64,000 nucleotides of DNA from Paenibacillus sp. FSL K6-3182 (lineage in GTDB: Bacteria; Bacillota; Bacilli; Paenibacillales; Paenibacillaceae): NCBI RefSeq assembly GCF_037976325.1, contig NZ_CP150265.1, positions 7,443,501 to 7,507,500 on the forward strand, in the 5' to 3' direction. Under the pieces are notes generated by a model. The model did no database searches and was not told where the DNA came from. It worked only from the letters and a program-made list of their open reading frames with translations. A program made the translations under genes and the position numbers. Positions 42,240 through 51,062 of the stretch are shown piece after piece (positions within the stretch are counted from its first letter, which is position 1; each line of letters begins with the position of its first letter).

Positions 42240-42527
42240 TCAGGACTGCTCCCTGTTCGCAATCTGCTCTTGGGCGAGACGGATCATTTCCCGAACCATG
42301 GAACCGCCAATTTTGCCACCGACATGGCCCACTGATTCCGTAGTCAAATGACCATTGTTTCCTGGATGCAAAGGCACTCCAAGCTCCTTCGCCACTTCGT
42401 ATTTTACGTCGTCCGGTTGATTCGGATTCACGGCATAGCCTTCGCGTTTCATTACATCTGCTTTGAAAGCTTGCATCCCCTGTTCAACCCCAGGCACCGC
42501 ATATTTTCTCCTTCTTCTTGCCATCAT
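42240..42527 (-). CDS. Alpha/beta-type small acid-soluble spore protein
   Basis: 95 residues. The family core is clear: VKYEVAKELGVPLHPGNNGHLTTESVGHVGGKIGGSMVREMIRLAQEQIA. The germination-protease site region (normally T-E-F/I-A-S-E) is represented only loosely by VKYEVAKE. The N-terminal extension (MMARRRRKYAVPGVEQGMQAF) is basic and longer than in classic SASPs. These proteins coat spore DNA and protect it from UV and hydrolysis. GGGGAG precedes the ATGATG. It supports an endospore-forming host. Confidence 0.92.
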   Translation of the reverse strand: MMARRRRKYAVPGVEQGMQAFKADVMKREGYAVNPNQPDDVKYEVAKELGVPLHPGNNGHLTTESVGHVGGKIGGSMVREMIRLAQEQIANREQS

Positions 42528-42756
42528 ACAACACTCCCCTCGATATTTTCTCTCTAACTTGCCCGTAAGCACAAAAATTCATCCCTCTTCCGCATCAGCA
42601 CGAGAAATGCAGGACCATCAAACAGTTGATAAACTGTTGAAATTTATACGCACGACCGCAGTGGAAAATATCTTGGAGAATCTTTGTTTTCCTCTATACT
42701 CGACTTCTATTGGCCACCTACCATGAAACATAGAAATTCGACCTACTTAGAGCACA

Positions 42757-42832
42757 GCTCAGCTTAACGGATCAATCGTCGAAAATCATAAAAGGAGCAG
42801 CCGCAGCATGCTCCTTTGTTAGTGTTCTAATG
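42757..42832. repeat. Dispersed repeat copy A
   Basis: GCTCAGCTTAACGGATC...GTCGAAAATC, then a hairpin AAAGGAGCA/TGCTCCTTT (42791-42817) and GTTAGTGTTCTAATG. The same series of words is found at 61533-61608. The rest of the 42528-42984 stretch has no gene. Confidence 0.55.
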
Positions 42833-42984
42833 AATTCTTACTTCATTTTGCAAGAGCTTTATGCAGCTCGTCAATGTTACCATGCCAGAGTCGGTCATCC
42901 TCCTTACATAAAAATCGCCGTCCGATTCCCATCAGAGAACGTGAACGGCAACAATTTTGGAGTCATCACGTAAGTGGCAGTCCT

Positions 42985-43425
42985 TTAATAGACCAATTCC
43001 GCCAGCAGCTTCCCAAGTTTATCAAGCAACTGCTCATTAGCTTCTATGCAGATCGGCTTAGATTTTTCAAACTCTTCTTTATCCTTGAAACGTTGACGGA
43101 AGGTGACTCTGGTGCTGCCTTGAATGCTCTCGAAGGTAGCGGTTATCCGAAATTCGTGACCGGACACATGATCGAGCACAATTCGCTCTGACGATACGAT
43201 TTCAACAAAGACGTTATGGTTAGGATAATCTACTCCATCCGGTCCATGCATAATGAACCGCCATGTGCCTCCCGGCCTGATATCACACACCTGATTCGTA
43301 TTCGTGAAGCCTTGCGGTCCCCACCACTGAGCTATCAAATCGGGGGTTGTCCAAGCTCGAAACACGAGCTCCTGCGGGACATTGTATTCGCGAGTAGTCA
43401 TAAGTTCATTTTTAACTTTTGTCAT
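42985..43425 (-). CDS. SRPBCC (AHSA1-type) protein
   Basis: 146 residues of the START/Bet v1-like fold: REYNVPQELVFRAWTTPDLIAQWWGPQGFTN at the start, GGTWRFIMHGPDG in the middle and the C-terminal helix. Such proteins bind hydrophobic ligands; most are uncharacterised. GGGGAGTAGGA precedes the ATG and reaches the stop of the gene upstream, four bases away. It is the third gene of a MerR-SRPBCC-SRPBCC operon. Confidence 0.9.
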   Translation of the reverse strand: MTKVKNELMTTREYNVPQELVFRAWTTPDLIAQWWGPQGFTNTNQVCDIRPGGTWRFIMHGPDGVDYPNHNVFVEIVSSERIVLDHVSGHEFRITATFESIQGSTRVTFRQRFKDKEEFEKSKPICIEANEQLLDKLGKLLAELVY

Positions 43426-43429
43426 GTTC

Positions 43430-43870
43430 CTACTCCCCGTCTACTGTTTTTCCAAGTGCGTCCAACATGATGTTTGTACCATGCTCCCGTATTTCTAGCG
43501 TATCGTGTCCGTCAAAGAACGCACCTTGCTCCGTGAAAATCAGCTTTGTACCGTCCTCCACTTTAATAAGCTCTATCGTTGTAATCGAGACGGAGATGCG
43601 TGTGCTTCCCGAATCCAGCGTGTACGTGTAAACAATGCGCTGCTCTGGAACAAGCTCCTGATAGTAGGCGTCAAAGGTAAAAACTGGCCCTTCCGGCGGC
43701 CCGCCGCTGCTGTACTCCCGCCCGCCGACCTGAAAATCGAAGATCTCTGGCTTCGAAAACCATTTCGCTTTGGCAATTGGATCGGCCCATGCGTGATAAA
43801 CCCTCTCCAGCGAAGCTGCATAAGTCCGCTCGACGACAAAAGTTCCATGTTTGACAAATCGTTCGTTCAT
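43430..43870 (-). CDS. SRPBCC (AHSA1-type) protein
   Basis: 146 residues: FVVERTYAASLERVYHAWADPIAKAKWFSKPE, VGGREYSSGGPPEGPVFTFDAYYQEL, then IVYTYTL and the long C-terminal helix (DTLEIREHGTNIMLDALGKTV). It is a paralogue of the following gene and may form a pair with it. The start ATG overlaps the MerR stop (ATGA, 43867-43870), so translation is coupled to the regulator. Ligand unknown; the MerR control suggests a drug or lipophilic compound. Confidence 0.9.
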   Translation of the reverse strand: MNERFVKHGTFVVERTYAASLERVYHAWADPIAKAKWFSKPEIFDFQVGGREYSSGGPPEGPVFTFDAYYQELVPEQRIVYTYTLDSGSTRISVSITTIELIKVEDGTKLIFTEQGAFFDGHDTLEIREHGTNIMLDALGKTVDGE

Positions 43871-44373
43871 TGATTTTCCTCCTTATGTTTTGGACTTCCG
43901 CTCTCCTCGATAAGAAAGTCCCCTAATAGGTTCAAATGTCGCTCCCAACTCGTTTGCCGTTCAATGACCGGTTTCTCGAATTCCATTTTCATCGCTTGCA
44001 GAAGGCTTGTGAAATCTTCAACTGTTAATTCCGCTTGACCTTGCATTAGCTTGGATACATGTCTGAGCTGCTCCAATAGTTTTTGCTGTCGTTTGATCTG
44101 TTCTTTGATTTGATTGATCTGCAGGTTGACGATCTCAAGCGGACTGATCTGCCCGCCGCTTAAGGCCAGCTTAATCTCCTCGAGAGATAACCCCAGCTCC
44201 TTAAGCGATAATATCTGGTGCAAGCGTGATAAGTTCGATTCACTATATAGCCGGTGACCCGATTCCGTCTGGTCAGATGGCGATAACAAACCGATTTGAT
44301 CATAAAAGCGCAGCGTTCTTACGGTCAGCCCCGTCAGGTTGGCGAGGTCCCCGACCTTCCAATGTTTCTTCAT
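43867..44373 (-). CDS. MerR-family regulator
   Basis: 168 residues. The winged HTH reads WKVGDLANLTGLTVRTLRFYDQIGLLSPSDQTESGHRLYSESNLSRLHQI. A long dimerisation helix (IVNLQINQIKEQIKRQQKLLEQLRHVSKLM) follows, with a short C-terminal ligand part. No Cys metal sites are visible, so a small organic ligand is likelier than a metal. It should twist its own promoter, which has the 19-base spacer and internal dyad of MerR promoters. Confidence 0.93.
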   Translation of the reverse strand: MKKHWKVGDLANLTGLTVRTLRFYDQIGLLSPSDQTESGHRLYSESNLSRLHQILSLKELGLSLEEIKLALSGGQISPLEIVNLQINQIKEQIKRQQKLLEQLRHVSKLMQGQAELTVEDFTSLLQAMKMEFEKPVIERQTSWERHLNLLGDFLIEESGSPKHKEENQ

Positions 44374-44417
44374 TAACCATCTCCGATCTCTGACGCTAGC
44401 TATATACCGGTAGCTCT

Positions 44418-44448
44418 ATTGTAAAACATTACGTTACGTAAGGTGCAA
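44418..44448 (-). promoter_or_regulatory. MerR-type promoter with 19-base spacer
   Basis: Minus strand TTGCAC (44443-44448), 19-base spacer, TACAAT (44418-44423). The spacer holds a perfect dyad TTACGTTACGTAA (44429-44441). This is the classic arrangement activated by MerR-type proteins through DNA untwisting. Confidence 0.8.
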
Positions 44449-44559
44449 GTGAAATTGTATCTCTCTCCCATTTTTTTTGCGTCGCTAATTTTGAACACAG
44501 GTTATTTTGTCTAATGGCGCAAACTCCGCCGCGGCGCTATTTTATGCAATTGTAATAAA

Positions 44560-44590
44560 AAAATACGCTTGGGGTTCCAAGCGCATTTTT
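44560..44590 (-). terminator. Terminator of the DinB gene
   Basis: Stem AAATGCGCTTGG / CCAAGCGTATTT on the minus strand, running into a further T-rich stretch. Confidence 0.75.
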
Positions 44591-44650
44591 GAGTTTTTTT
44601 AATTTTCTCCCTGCTTTAGACGAATATCGCCGCCGCTCGTTTCGCTCGAT

Positions 44651-45169
44651 TTACCGCTGACTTTCCTGTTGGTTCAGCAAATAAAACAGATAATCGGTCG
44701 GGAACCCCGCATATCCTTGCTGCCTCAGCATCGCGGTCACATTGCCCCTATGATACGTCCCGTGGTTGACCACATGCTGCAGAATCTCAGAGAACCGCGT
44801 ATTGAGACTACCGTACTTCGGATGCTCGATCGTCATCTCCTTGTCCGGGTCGGGCGTTCGCTGCAGCAAATCTCGGTACTGTTCGGCGACGCCGGCGAAC
44901 AGCTGCCGTGTCTCGTCCACTGTTTTGCCTTGCGCTTGCTCCGCCCAGACCGACATCCTCGGAAAAATGTTTTCATTCGGAACTCCCGCGAGCACGCACA
45001 GATAAAGCTGTTCGAACAAGTACATATGCCCGAACGTTTGTGACACGGACGGGAAAACGCTCGTTACTTCCGCATGGAACACATCCTTCGGAAGCTGCTC
45101 TAGATGTCCGAATAAACGCTCGTTCGCCCAAACGTGATAATCATACAATTGATGCGTTTGTTTAAGCAT
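44651..45169 (-). CDS. DinB-family protein
   Basis: 172 residues, four-helix bundle. The putative metal-binding histidines are in QTFGHMYLFEQLYL and LQHVVNHGTYHRGNVTAML, the typical DinB/YfiT pattern. Members include bacillithiol transferases and damage-induced proteins; the function here is unknown. GGTGG lies eight bases before the ATG at 45169; an ATG at 45184 is the alternative. It is downstream of a WYL regulator on the same strand, a frequent pairing in Bacillales. These two genes look richer in G+C than their surroundings. Confidence 0.85.
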   Translation of the reverse strand: MLKQTHQLYDYHVWANERLFGHLEQLPKDVFHAEVTSVFPSVSQTFGHMYLFEQLYLCVLAGVPNENIFPRMSVWAEQAQGKTVDETRQLFAGVAEQYRDLLQRTPDPDKEMTIEHPKYGSLNTRFSEILQHVVNHGTYHRGNVTAMLRQQGYAGFPTDYLFYLLNQQESQR

Positions 45170-45225
45170 GGGTGAATCCACCATCCTTTATTCATCGTCG
45201 TTCGGCTGCTGCAGCCTTTCCATTA

Positions 45226-46236
45226 TCATACACCGGGCTTGCTGACAACTGTTGTCAGTGAAGTACAATCGGAATCGTCTGCATAATGTTTTGCAATTCC
45301 TATCGCTAATTCCTGAATGCGATATTTCAGATCCAGCGGCTCACGAATGCGAATGGCTGTGCCGAACGTCATCAGATACATTGGAAGGTACTTGTTCATT
45401 GTTGGGGTATCGAGCAGGAATTGCGCCTCCCGGTCGGTCCGTTCCGTCAAATAGTGGCGCATATGCCAGTGGCCGCAAACTGCGTTCAACGTGACCGGGT
45501 CCCCCTCGATGCGAATGACCGTCAACGGTCCGTCCGCTTCTCGTTCCCGCTTGGACTGGTCATGGAAATAGGCGGACGCTGAGAAGTGCTCCGGCTTTTC
45601 GAACCGCATATCGGTCGGCTCCAGCCGTGCGATACGATCCACGCGGAACGTCCGAACCGCTTGCGACCGATGACAGAACGCGACAGCGTACCATTCGTTT
45701 CGGACATAAGCCAGCCCGTAGGGATCGATGTTACGTTCGTCGGCCTGTTCCGCATTCGGTTTGCGGTAGGTGATGCGCATTGTTTGTCCGTCATCCGCCG
45801 CCTGCTCCAGGTCTCGCAACAACGGAACGACGGAAGGTGGACGCGACGGAGCAATCACATCCATGCCGCTCGTCTGACGGGTTAGATCGTGAAGCTGATC
45901 TTCGTGCAGCCCGTTCTCCACCTTCTTCAACGCGCTTTCCAGCTGTTCTGTATACGGATAGCCAGCGCCTTGCGTAAATTTAAACGCGTCTACAAGCGCC
46001 TTCAGCTCTAAGGGATTGAAGAACAATGGTGTCTCCTTGAAGCTTTCCATAATGCGAATGCCGCCGTCATGGCCCGATTCCGCGACGACCGGCACCCCGC
46101 TGGCGCATAGTGCGTCGATATACCGGTACACGGTGCGGACGCTGATCTCCAAACTGTCTGCAATCTGCGCGGCGGTGAGCTTCCTTCCGGATCGCAGCAT
46201 CCACAGCATAGACAGCATGTTATCCCATTTTGCCAT
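45226..46236 (-). CDS. WYL-domain (YafY-type) transcriptional regulator
   Basis: 336 residues. An HTH_11 winged helix leads (GRKLTAAQIADSLEISVRTVYRYIDALCASGVPVVAESGHDGGIRI). The WYL domain lies around residues 150-225 (MRITYRKPNAEQADERNIDPYGLAYVRNEWYAVAFCHRSQAVRTFRVDRIARLEPT). The WCX C-terminal part follows. WYL domains bind nucleic acids or small ligands. It probably controls the DinB gene 57 bases downstream. Codon and base use appear G/C-rich next to the A/T-rich flanks, suggesting horizontal origin, though not measured. Confidence 0.92.
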   Translation of the reverse strand: MAKWDNMLSMLWMLRSGRKLTAAQIADSLEISVRTVYRYIDALCASGVPVVAESGHDGGIRIMESFKETPLFFNPLELKALVDAFKFTQGAGYPYTEQLESALKKVENGLHEDQLHDLTRQTSGMDVIAPSRPPSVVPLLRDLEQAADDGQTMRITYRKPNAEQADERNIDPYGLAYVRNEWYAVAFCHRSQAVRTFRVDRIARLEPTDMRFEKPEHFSASAYFHDQSKREREADGPLTVIRIEGDPVTLNAVCGHWHMRHYLTERTDREAQFLLDTPTMNKYLPMYLMTFGTAIRIREPLDLKYRIQELAIGIAKHYADDSDCTSLTTVVSKPGV

Positions 46237-46275
46237 AGTGGCCGCCTCTTTTCCTCGGGTAATTGAACTTCATTT

Positions 46276-46326
46276 CACCGTCATTTATGATACGGTTCTC
46301 TGCGCTGTCTGTAACGGCAAGTTTTA
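46276..46326. repeat. Dispersed repeat copy B
   Basis: CACCGTCATTTATGATACGG, then TTCTCTGCGCTGTCTGTAACGGCAAG. About four in five bases match 54334-54384, and the first part matches 61516-61535. A terminator hairpin follows directly. Confidence 0.55.
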
Positions 46327-46334
46327 TTAAAAAA

Positions 46335-46362
46335 ACGGGCGCCAAATCCGGCGCGCCCGTTA
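46335..46362 (-). terminator. Terminator of the secreted CAO-N protein gene
   Basis: Stem AACGGGCGC / GCGCCCGTT, with TTTTTAATAAAA after it on the minus strand. Confidence 0.85.
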
Positions 46363-46405
46363 ATTTATATTAGTATTCGACTCTCAAGATTCCATGTCCT
46401 GGAGT

Positions 46406-47089
46406 CTATTGAATGTTGAAGCTGGCAATAATTTTGTCGTATTCCTTCAAATCTTTATCTTGATACCGGGTCTTATCGACAAAAAACATCAGTGTTGCGA
46501 AATTAGAATCTTTTTGGATGAAGACCAGTTTGCCGACCGTGTCACTTGTCTCGTAATCGATCACCTGGGCTTCTGCTCCGGCGATCTTTGTGTTCGTTTG
46601 CTTGTTTACTTTGACGTATTTGAACGCATTCTTTAATGCCTGCTTGATATACTCGTCCAAGCCTAAGCCTTTCTCTGACTCCAATTGGAAGTCGACTCCC
46701 ATATAATAGTTGCTGTACAGCTTCCGATTATCAGTCATTACAGAGGGTCTCCAATTGCCATTAATGACAATCTGAAAGAAGTTCGCGGTGTCATGATCAG
46801 ACAAATTCACATACATAGGACCGCCGATGATTAATTTATTTGTCTTGTTGTCGAAAACGAGCTTCGAAGTTAGACCGAAGTAATCAGAAACACTCTTAGC
46901 TGGCAAATATAAGCTTCCATTGTACTGTAATGCTTTGATACCATCGATTTCCTGACCGTTTAACTCCACTTTGATCGAAGGATGAAAGAGCGCCTTTACT
47001 TCCTTCCAAGCAGATCCTGCCCAGGCTCCAGTTGCGTTGCCAAGCAAGAACATTGCTGCAATAATCCCCACCCAATATTTCTTCTTCAT
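46406..47089 (-). CDS. Secreted protein with copper-amine-oxidase N-terminal-like domain
   Basis: 227 residues. Signal peptide (KKKYWVGIIAAMFLLGNATGAWA). Residues about 38-90 (SIKVELNGQEIDGIKALQYNGSLYLPAKSVSDYFGLTSKLVFDNKTNKLIIGG) match the stalk domain of copper amine oxidases, common in Bacillales secreted proteins and not catalytic. The second half is a soluble domain I do not recognise. It likely acts at the cell surface. It is monocistronic, ending at a hairpin. Confidence 0.82.
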   Translation of the reverse strand: MKKKYWVGIIAAMFLLGNATGAWAGSAWKEVKALFHPSIKVELNGQEIDGIKALQYNGSLYLPAKSVSDYFGLTSKLVFDNKTNKLIIGGPMYVNLSDHDTANFFQIVINGNWRPSVMTDNRKLYSNYYMGVDFQLESEKGLGLDEYIKQALKNAFKYVKVNKQTNTKIAGAEAQVIDYETSDTVGKLVFIQKDSNFATLMFFVDKTRYQDKDLKEYDKIIASFNIQ

Positions 47090-47241
47090 TTACCTTCCCC
47101 CTACTATTCAACAATAGCCTAATTCTACCATATCTTTTCAAAAAAGGGCGTTTTAAGAGGATGTTGCACCTATCAAAATGGATGAAATTCTAAATAATTG
47201 ATCTCAGCTTCGCCCATCTACATCATGACTTCTTTGTAAAA

Positions 47242-48315
47242 CTAAATATTTCGTTCCTCATACTCAAAGGGTTCTTCGCAAGAGTACATTTCATGAAAAA
47301 ACCCTTTGTACGGGATATCGTCTTCCAAACATTTTATAAGATACGACAGCTCCTCATCACACTTTGGTTCCTCACCGTTGTTCTGCATGACCTCGAATGC
47401 ATCAATAATATTTTCCAAGAGATTTACTTTGATAAATAAAGGCACCTTATCCAACGCCGAATCTTCGAGCTTGGTCTCGGATCTGTATCCCGCGAGGACT
47501 GTTTCAAAATAATCATCCATAAACTTTTTACGTTTACCGGCGTCTGGCTCAAATTGTATCCAGCCCACTCCGCTTGTCCAAAGGCCTGCCAAGTCAAACA
47601 TATACCAACCGAAACATGAATTATCGAAATCATATACGGTTATTTGTCCGGTATCAAAATCGATTGAATAATTCCCATCGTTGTAATCAAAATGGAGCAT
47701 TCCGAAAGTATCCTGGTTGTTGTCCAATCCTTTTAAGGCATTAAGGAGCTCTACCAGCTTCTCTTTAAGCAGAGGTAAGGAGTCTGGTATTAGCTTATTA
47801 ATATATTCAGCATTGTATTTGTCAAAAAAACTATGCCGACGATGAACAGGCATATACCCTTTCGATATTTGGTGCAGTTTCCCCAGGACTTTGCCGCAAT
47901 TGTAATAATATTCGGTAATTGGAGCTCCTTCTCGGTACTGATAATTATTTTCTACAAGCATTTTTCCCTTAGCCTTTTCAAACAGACAGACAAAAAAGGT
48001 GTGGTTATTATGTGTAATCTCCTCCAGCAGATTCCCATTACGGGAGCTGATTACATTTGAGACACTTCCCCCATGCTCGAATAAATATCTAACATACTCA
48101 ACTTCTCCCAGAAAATCTTCCCGGCTTCTGTCAGGTAAAAAAGCGATTCTAAGTATTTTTGCGTCGGCGCCCTCTTTCACACAGGTATATAAGACATTCC
48201 TTCCTCCATCATGTGCCGGAATCAGCTGAATTTCATAGCCCTCTAATCCGAATAGCTCCGATACTACTGTAAGCAAATAGGCATCGCCGAATGAAACAAC
48301 CTCGTTATAATTCAT
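47242..48315 (-). CDS. Aminoglycoside-phosphotransferase-like (APH) kinase
   Basis: 357 residues. The APH fold is seen in the N-lobe (GGRNVLYTCVKEGADAKILRIAF), the catalytic loop GMLHFDYNDGNY (H-x-D-x-x-x-x-N, near residue 205) and the metal-binding VYDFDNSCFGWYMFDLAG. This group resembles homoserine-kinase type II and YerI/CotS-related kinases more than drug-resistance enzymes; the substrate is unknown. AAAGGAACTTGT precedes the ATG at 48315; the extension to 48339 is discarded. Confidence 0.88.
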   Translation of the reverse strand: MNYNEVVSFGDAYLLTVVSELFGLEGYEIQLIPAHDGGRNVLYTCVKEGADAKILRIAFLPDRSREDFLGEVEYVRYLFEHGGSVSNVISSRNGNLLEEITHNNHTFFVCLFEKAKGKMLVENNYQYREGAPITEYYYNCGKVLGKLHQISKGYMPVHRRHSFFDKYNAEYINKLIPDSLPLLKEKLVELLNALKGLDNNQDTFGMLHFDYNDGNYSIDFDTGQITVYDFDNSCFGWYMFDLAGLWTSGVGWIQFEPDAGKRKKFMDDYFETVLAGYRSETKLEDSALDKVPLFIKVNLLENIIDAFEVMQNNGEEPKCDEELSYLIKCLEDDIPYKGFFHEMYSCEEPFEYEERNI

Positions 48316-48405
48316 ACAAGTTCCTTTCCGCACAAACATTTATTTTTTTCTTACCCTATAAAAAGAACGTACCATAATAGCGGCACGCTCAATGGACTTT
48401 TTTGA

Positions 48406-49287
48406 TCATTTTACTCTAATGGGCGCAAACCATTCCATCTGACAGTACTCGCCATCGTATGCATCGGTGTCGATTTTTTCTACGAAAAATTCGCGATCCA
48501 GAAGCTCATATTTCCCTTCGTTCTCCTTTGCAAGCCTATCGATAGCATGATATAGCGCCTCTGCGCGCAGTTCACTAATCTCCTCATAATGATGGTTCCC
48601 TATATAACGAAAGCCGACGCATAAGGAAGCAGGGACGGTGTCACCTGAAAAGCCGTTAGGAATATCGTTCAGATTCTGCACGCGTATAGACGGTAGATAG
48701 TGCGTCCAACTAAGTGATGGATCAAGTGCCTTTGTTAGACCATAATAAATATTGGGTTCTACTGGACTTGGCACTTTATGCCGATTGTTCCACCAAAACT
48801 GCTTAGCAGCCTCGGGCGCTTTTGTCGGCGCTTCAGCAATTTCAATTCGATACATTTGCCCAATTAAATGAAACGATGGCATCATGACCATATTCGGCCC
48901 GTATACCAAGTTTCCGCAAACATTGTTTTTCGGAAATAGATGAAGAGGAGCTGTTATATGAATGTTTCTTCCGGAATGTCTGCATTCGCCAGGCGTAAGC
49001 CCATATTCGCGTTTAAACGCGCGTATGTAGGTTTGCTCATGTTCATAACCGCATTCGATTGCAATGTCGAGAATTCGTTTCTCGGTAAGCATCAAATTCT
49101 CCAAGCTGGCGGCAAGCTTTCGAGATCGGATATAGCTTTGTAACGGCACGCCGAAAGCGAACTTGAATAGTCGACGTAAATGAACAATGGAAATCGGGAG
49201 ATCGACCAGATATTCTGCCTCCCTAGTACCAGAAACATTTTCTTCTATTCGTGATAGAAGCTCAGACAAAAGCTTGTATAATTCCAT
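48406..49287 (-). CDS. AraC-family regulator with GyrI-like effector domain
   Basis: 293 residues. AraC double HTH is N-terminal (VDLPISIVHLRRLFKFAFGVPLQSYIRSRKLAASLENL; ILDIAIECGYEHEQTYIRAFKREYGLTPGECR). Residues ~125-293 form a GyrI/Rob-type ligand domain (MMPSFHLIGQMYRIEI ... EKIDTDAYDGEYCQMEWFAPIR). This is the layout of Rob/TipAS-like multidrug-sensing regulators. No divergent target is adjacent; the kinase gene follows 90 bases downstream. The start fits family length, with only a weak AGGAGT ribosome site. Confidence 0.9.
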   Translation of the reverse strand: MELYKLLSELLSRIEENVSGTREAEYLVDLPISIVHLRRLFKFAFGVPLQSYIRSRKLAASLENLMLTEKRILDIAIECGYEHEQTYIRAFKREYGLTPGECRHSGRNIHITAPLHLFPKNNVCGNLVYGPNMVMMPSFHLIGQMYRIEIAEAPTKAPEAAKQFWWNNRHKVPSPVEPNIYYGLTKALDPSLSWTHYLPSIRVQNLNDIPNGFSGDTVPASLCVGFRYIGNHHYEEISELRAEALYHAIDRLAKENEGKYELLDREFFVEKIDTDAYDGEYCQMEWFAPIRVK

Positions 49288-49460
49288 GCAACACTCCTAG
49301 GATGTTATTGTTCCTTATCGTAAAAAAAATAGAAAACTTTGCCCCGAACGTATATTTTCAGTACCCATTTCTACTACGTCCTATATATCAAATTACATAA
49401 GGGCTATTAGTAAAATTATACCATGATATGGAAAACGTTGTCGTTTTCTGCATATAAAAA

Positions 49461-49483
49461 AGCCCTTAAGTTAATTAAGGGCT
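49461..49483. terminator. Hairpin in the 49.3-49.5 kb intergenic region
   Basis: AGCCCTTAA / TTAAGGGCT, loop GTTAA, preceded by a run of A. On the minus strand this gives a T-tract, so it terminates the gene at 49555-50016. No gene was found in 49288-49554. Confidence 0.65.
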
Positions 49484-49554
49484 AGACATTCTTATTACGA
49501 TTCGAGCTTACAGGCCTCAAGCCCCATACAATCCGAATTTTCGCTGTTGCTTAT

Positions 49555-50016
49555 TTAATATTCTTTTTTAATTACAAAAAACGAACCTCGGATTGTTCCA
49601 GCTAGTTTAGACTTCTGCCTCGCAAACTTAAACTTTCCTTCTAACTCCTTTGGTACTTCCATCCCCTCAGAGAGCTTAAAGCCAACGGCCCGCTTCTTAG
49701 CGTCATCGACCGTATACATGACATTGATACCAAGACCGTCTTCATAAAAGACGTAAGCAAATTTAATATTCTCCACTTGAAAACGCGACGTTTCTAAAGG
49801 CTTGGCCGCAAACGCAATATCACGCTCTTTCAAAACTTGGTTCACATAATCAAGTGTATCCTGACTTTCGCTAGCTGGCACAACCGTAAATTCATGTTTG
49901 TATTTATTCATAAAGTAACGGGCTTCATTAGCGCGCAAACCAGCAAGCGCTTCTGCTACAGGTGAAGACTCTAAACCAACCGTAGACACATTTTTAAAAT
50001 CAACGATATAAGACAT
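49555..50016 (-). CDS. Unknown soluble protein
   Basis: 153 residues, not recognised. It has a short alpha/beta pattern (MSYIVDFKNVSTVGLESSPVAEALAGLRANEARYFMNKYKHEFTVVPA), a central VFYEDGLGINVMYTVDDAKKRAVGFKL and a basic end. No signal peptide or membrane helix. AAAGGAGAG lies eight bases before the ATG at 50016; a second ATG two codons upstream is possible. It stands alone, divergent from the spore-coat-type gene. Confidence 0.7.
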   Translation of the reverse strand: MSYIVDFKNVSTVGLESSPVAEALAGLRANEARYFMNKYKHEFTVVPASESQDTLDYVNQVLKERDIAFAAKPLETSRFQVENIKFAYVFYEDGLGINVMYTVDDAKKRAVGFKLSEGMEVPKELEGKFKFARQKSKLAGTIRGSFFVIKKEY

Positions 50017-50251
50017 GTCCATCTCTCCTTTTATAACATTATTTCCAACAAAACTTGTCATTATTTATAATATCATTCCTTATCCCCACCATTCTACTAA
50101 GCAAAGCGGAGAAAACAGAAATGATATGCGGTACGGGTTCAAAAGCCTTCTTTACCTGCTCCGGTTCATAAATATGGACGAATCGTCACTTATGCTGATC
50201 ACTAATTTGACTTAGAATTACCGTATAAGATTGAAAAAGGCTGTGATTATA

Positions 50252-50974
50252 ATGTTAATCAAAAGAGACAAATGGTTGCAATATCGCATCTTTCGCAGCA
50301 GGTCCTCTCTCGCCGGACGGTTGCCAAAAACACAGTTACTTAAGAAGAACACCTTATCGAAAATGCTGCTTCAATATCAAAGCGTCGTACTGAAACCTCG
50401 CAACGGGAGTTACGGAAGGGATATCGTGTTCATCAAACGGAACGGTACGAATGCCTATCGTATTCATAACGAACAGAATGCAGTTACCATGAGAGACACT
50501 GATAAAATACTCAAATGGCTCCGTAAAAAAAATAGTGCTCATGGCTATATTGTCCAAAGACGTCTGCAGCTTGCTCAAATTGGGCACAAGCCCTTCGACA
50601 TTCGCATAATGGCTCAGCGGAAAAAAGGCTCTTCATCCCCCTGGAACGTGACAGGCTCATACGCAAAAGTAGCGGCGCAAGGATATCTAGTCACAAATGT
50701 AACTAGCCGCACCATTCCAGTGCTTGAGGCGCTAAAATTAGCCCGAATCGGAGATCGAAGCTTGCTTGTCAAAGCGGAACGGATCGCACTATTGGCTGCC
50801 AAAAGACTTGGAGAGCGTTACCCCAAGCTTAGACAAGTCGGGTTCGATATAGGCATCGACAGAAAGCATCGAATTTGGATCATTGAAGGCAATTATCAAC
50901 CGGACTTGCGCCCTTTTCGGCTCTTGAAAGATTCCTCGATGCAGCGCAGAATATCATGGTATAAGAAACATTAG
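50252..50974 (+). CDS. YheC/YheD-family ATP-grasp protein (spore-associated)
   Basis: About 240 residues. YheC/D features include PKTQLLKKNTLSKMLLQYQSVVLKPRNGSYGRDIVFIKR, YIVQRRLQLAQIGHKPFDIRIMAQRKKG with the DIR motif, and GERYPKLRQVGFDIGIDRKHRIWIIEGNYQPDLRPF with the D and E-x-N metal ligands of ATP-grasp enzymes. Bacillus YheC/YheD are spore-coat-associated. It is shorter than those proteins and begins close to the ATP-grasp domain. The ATG at 50252 has AAAAAGGC upstream; a TTG at 50231 is an alternative start. Confidence 0.87.
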   Translation: MLIKRDKWLQYRIFRSRSSLAGRLPKTQLLKKNTLSKMLLQYQSVVLKPRNGSYGRDIVFIKRNGTNAYRIHNEQNAVTMRDTDKILKWLRKKNSAHGYIVQRRLQLAQIGHKPFDIRIMAQRKKGSSSPWNVTGSYAKVAAQGYLVTNVTSRTIPVLEALKLARIGDRSLLVKAERIALLAAKRLGERYPKLRQVGFDIGIDRKHRIWIIEGNYQPDLRPFRLLKDSSMQRRISWYKKH

Positions 50975-50981
50975 AGCGAAA

Positions 50982-51021
50982 AAAAGACGACCAGCCTTTT
51001 ATCCTTGGCTTGTCGTCTTTT
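50982..51021. terminator. Terminator after the YheC/D-type gene
   Basis: Stem AAAAGACGACCAGCC / GGCTTGTCGTCTTTT (one mismatch), with A/T on both sides between convergent genes. Confidence 0.85.
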
Positions 51022-51062
51022 CATTTTTATAGCCTATTCTTGATCATGCCCCGTTTGGGATT

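Noticed and set aside
44508..44523. Possible fifth copy of the dispersed repeat (GTCTAATGGCGCAAA)
   Set aside because: Only about 13 bases match and the flanks differ, so chance is possible.
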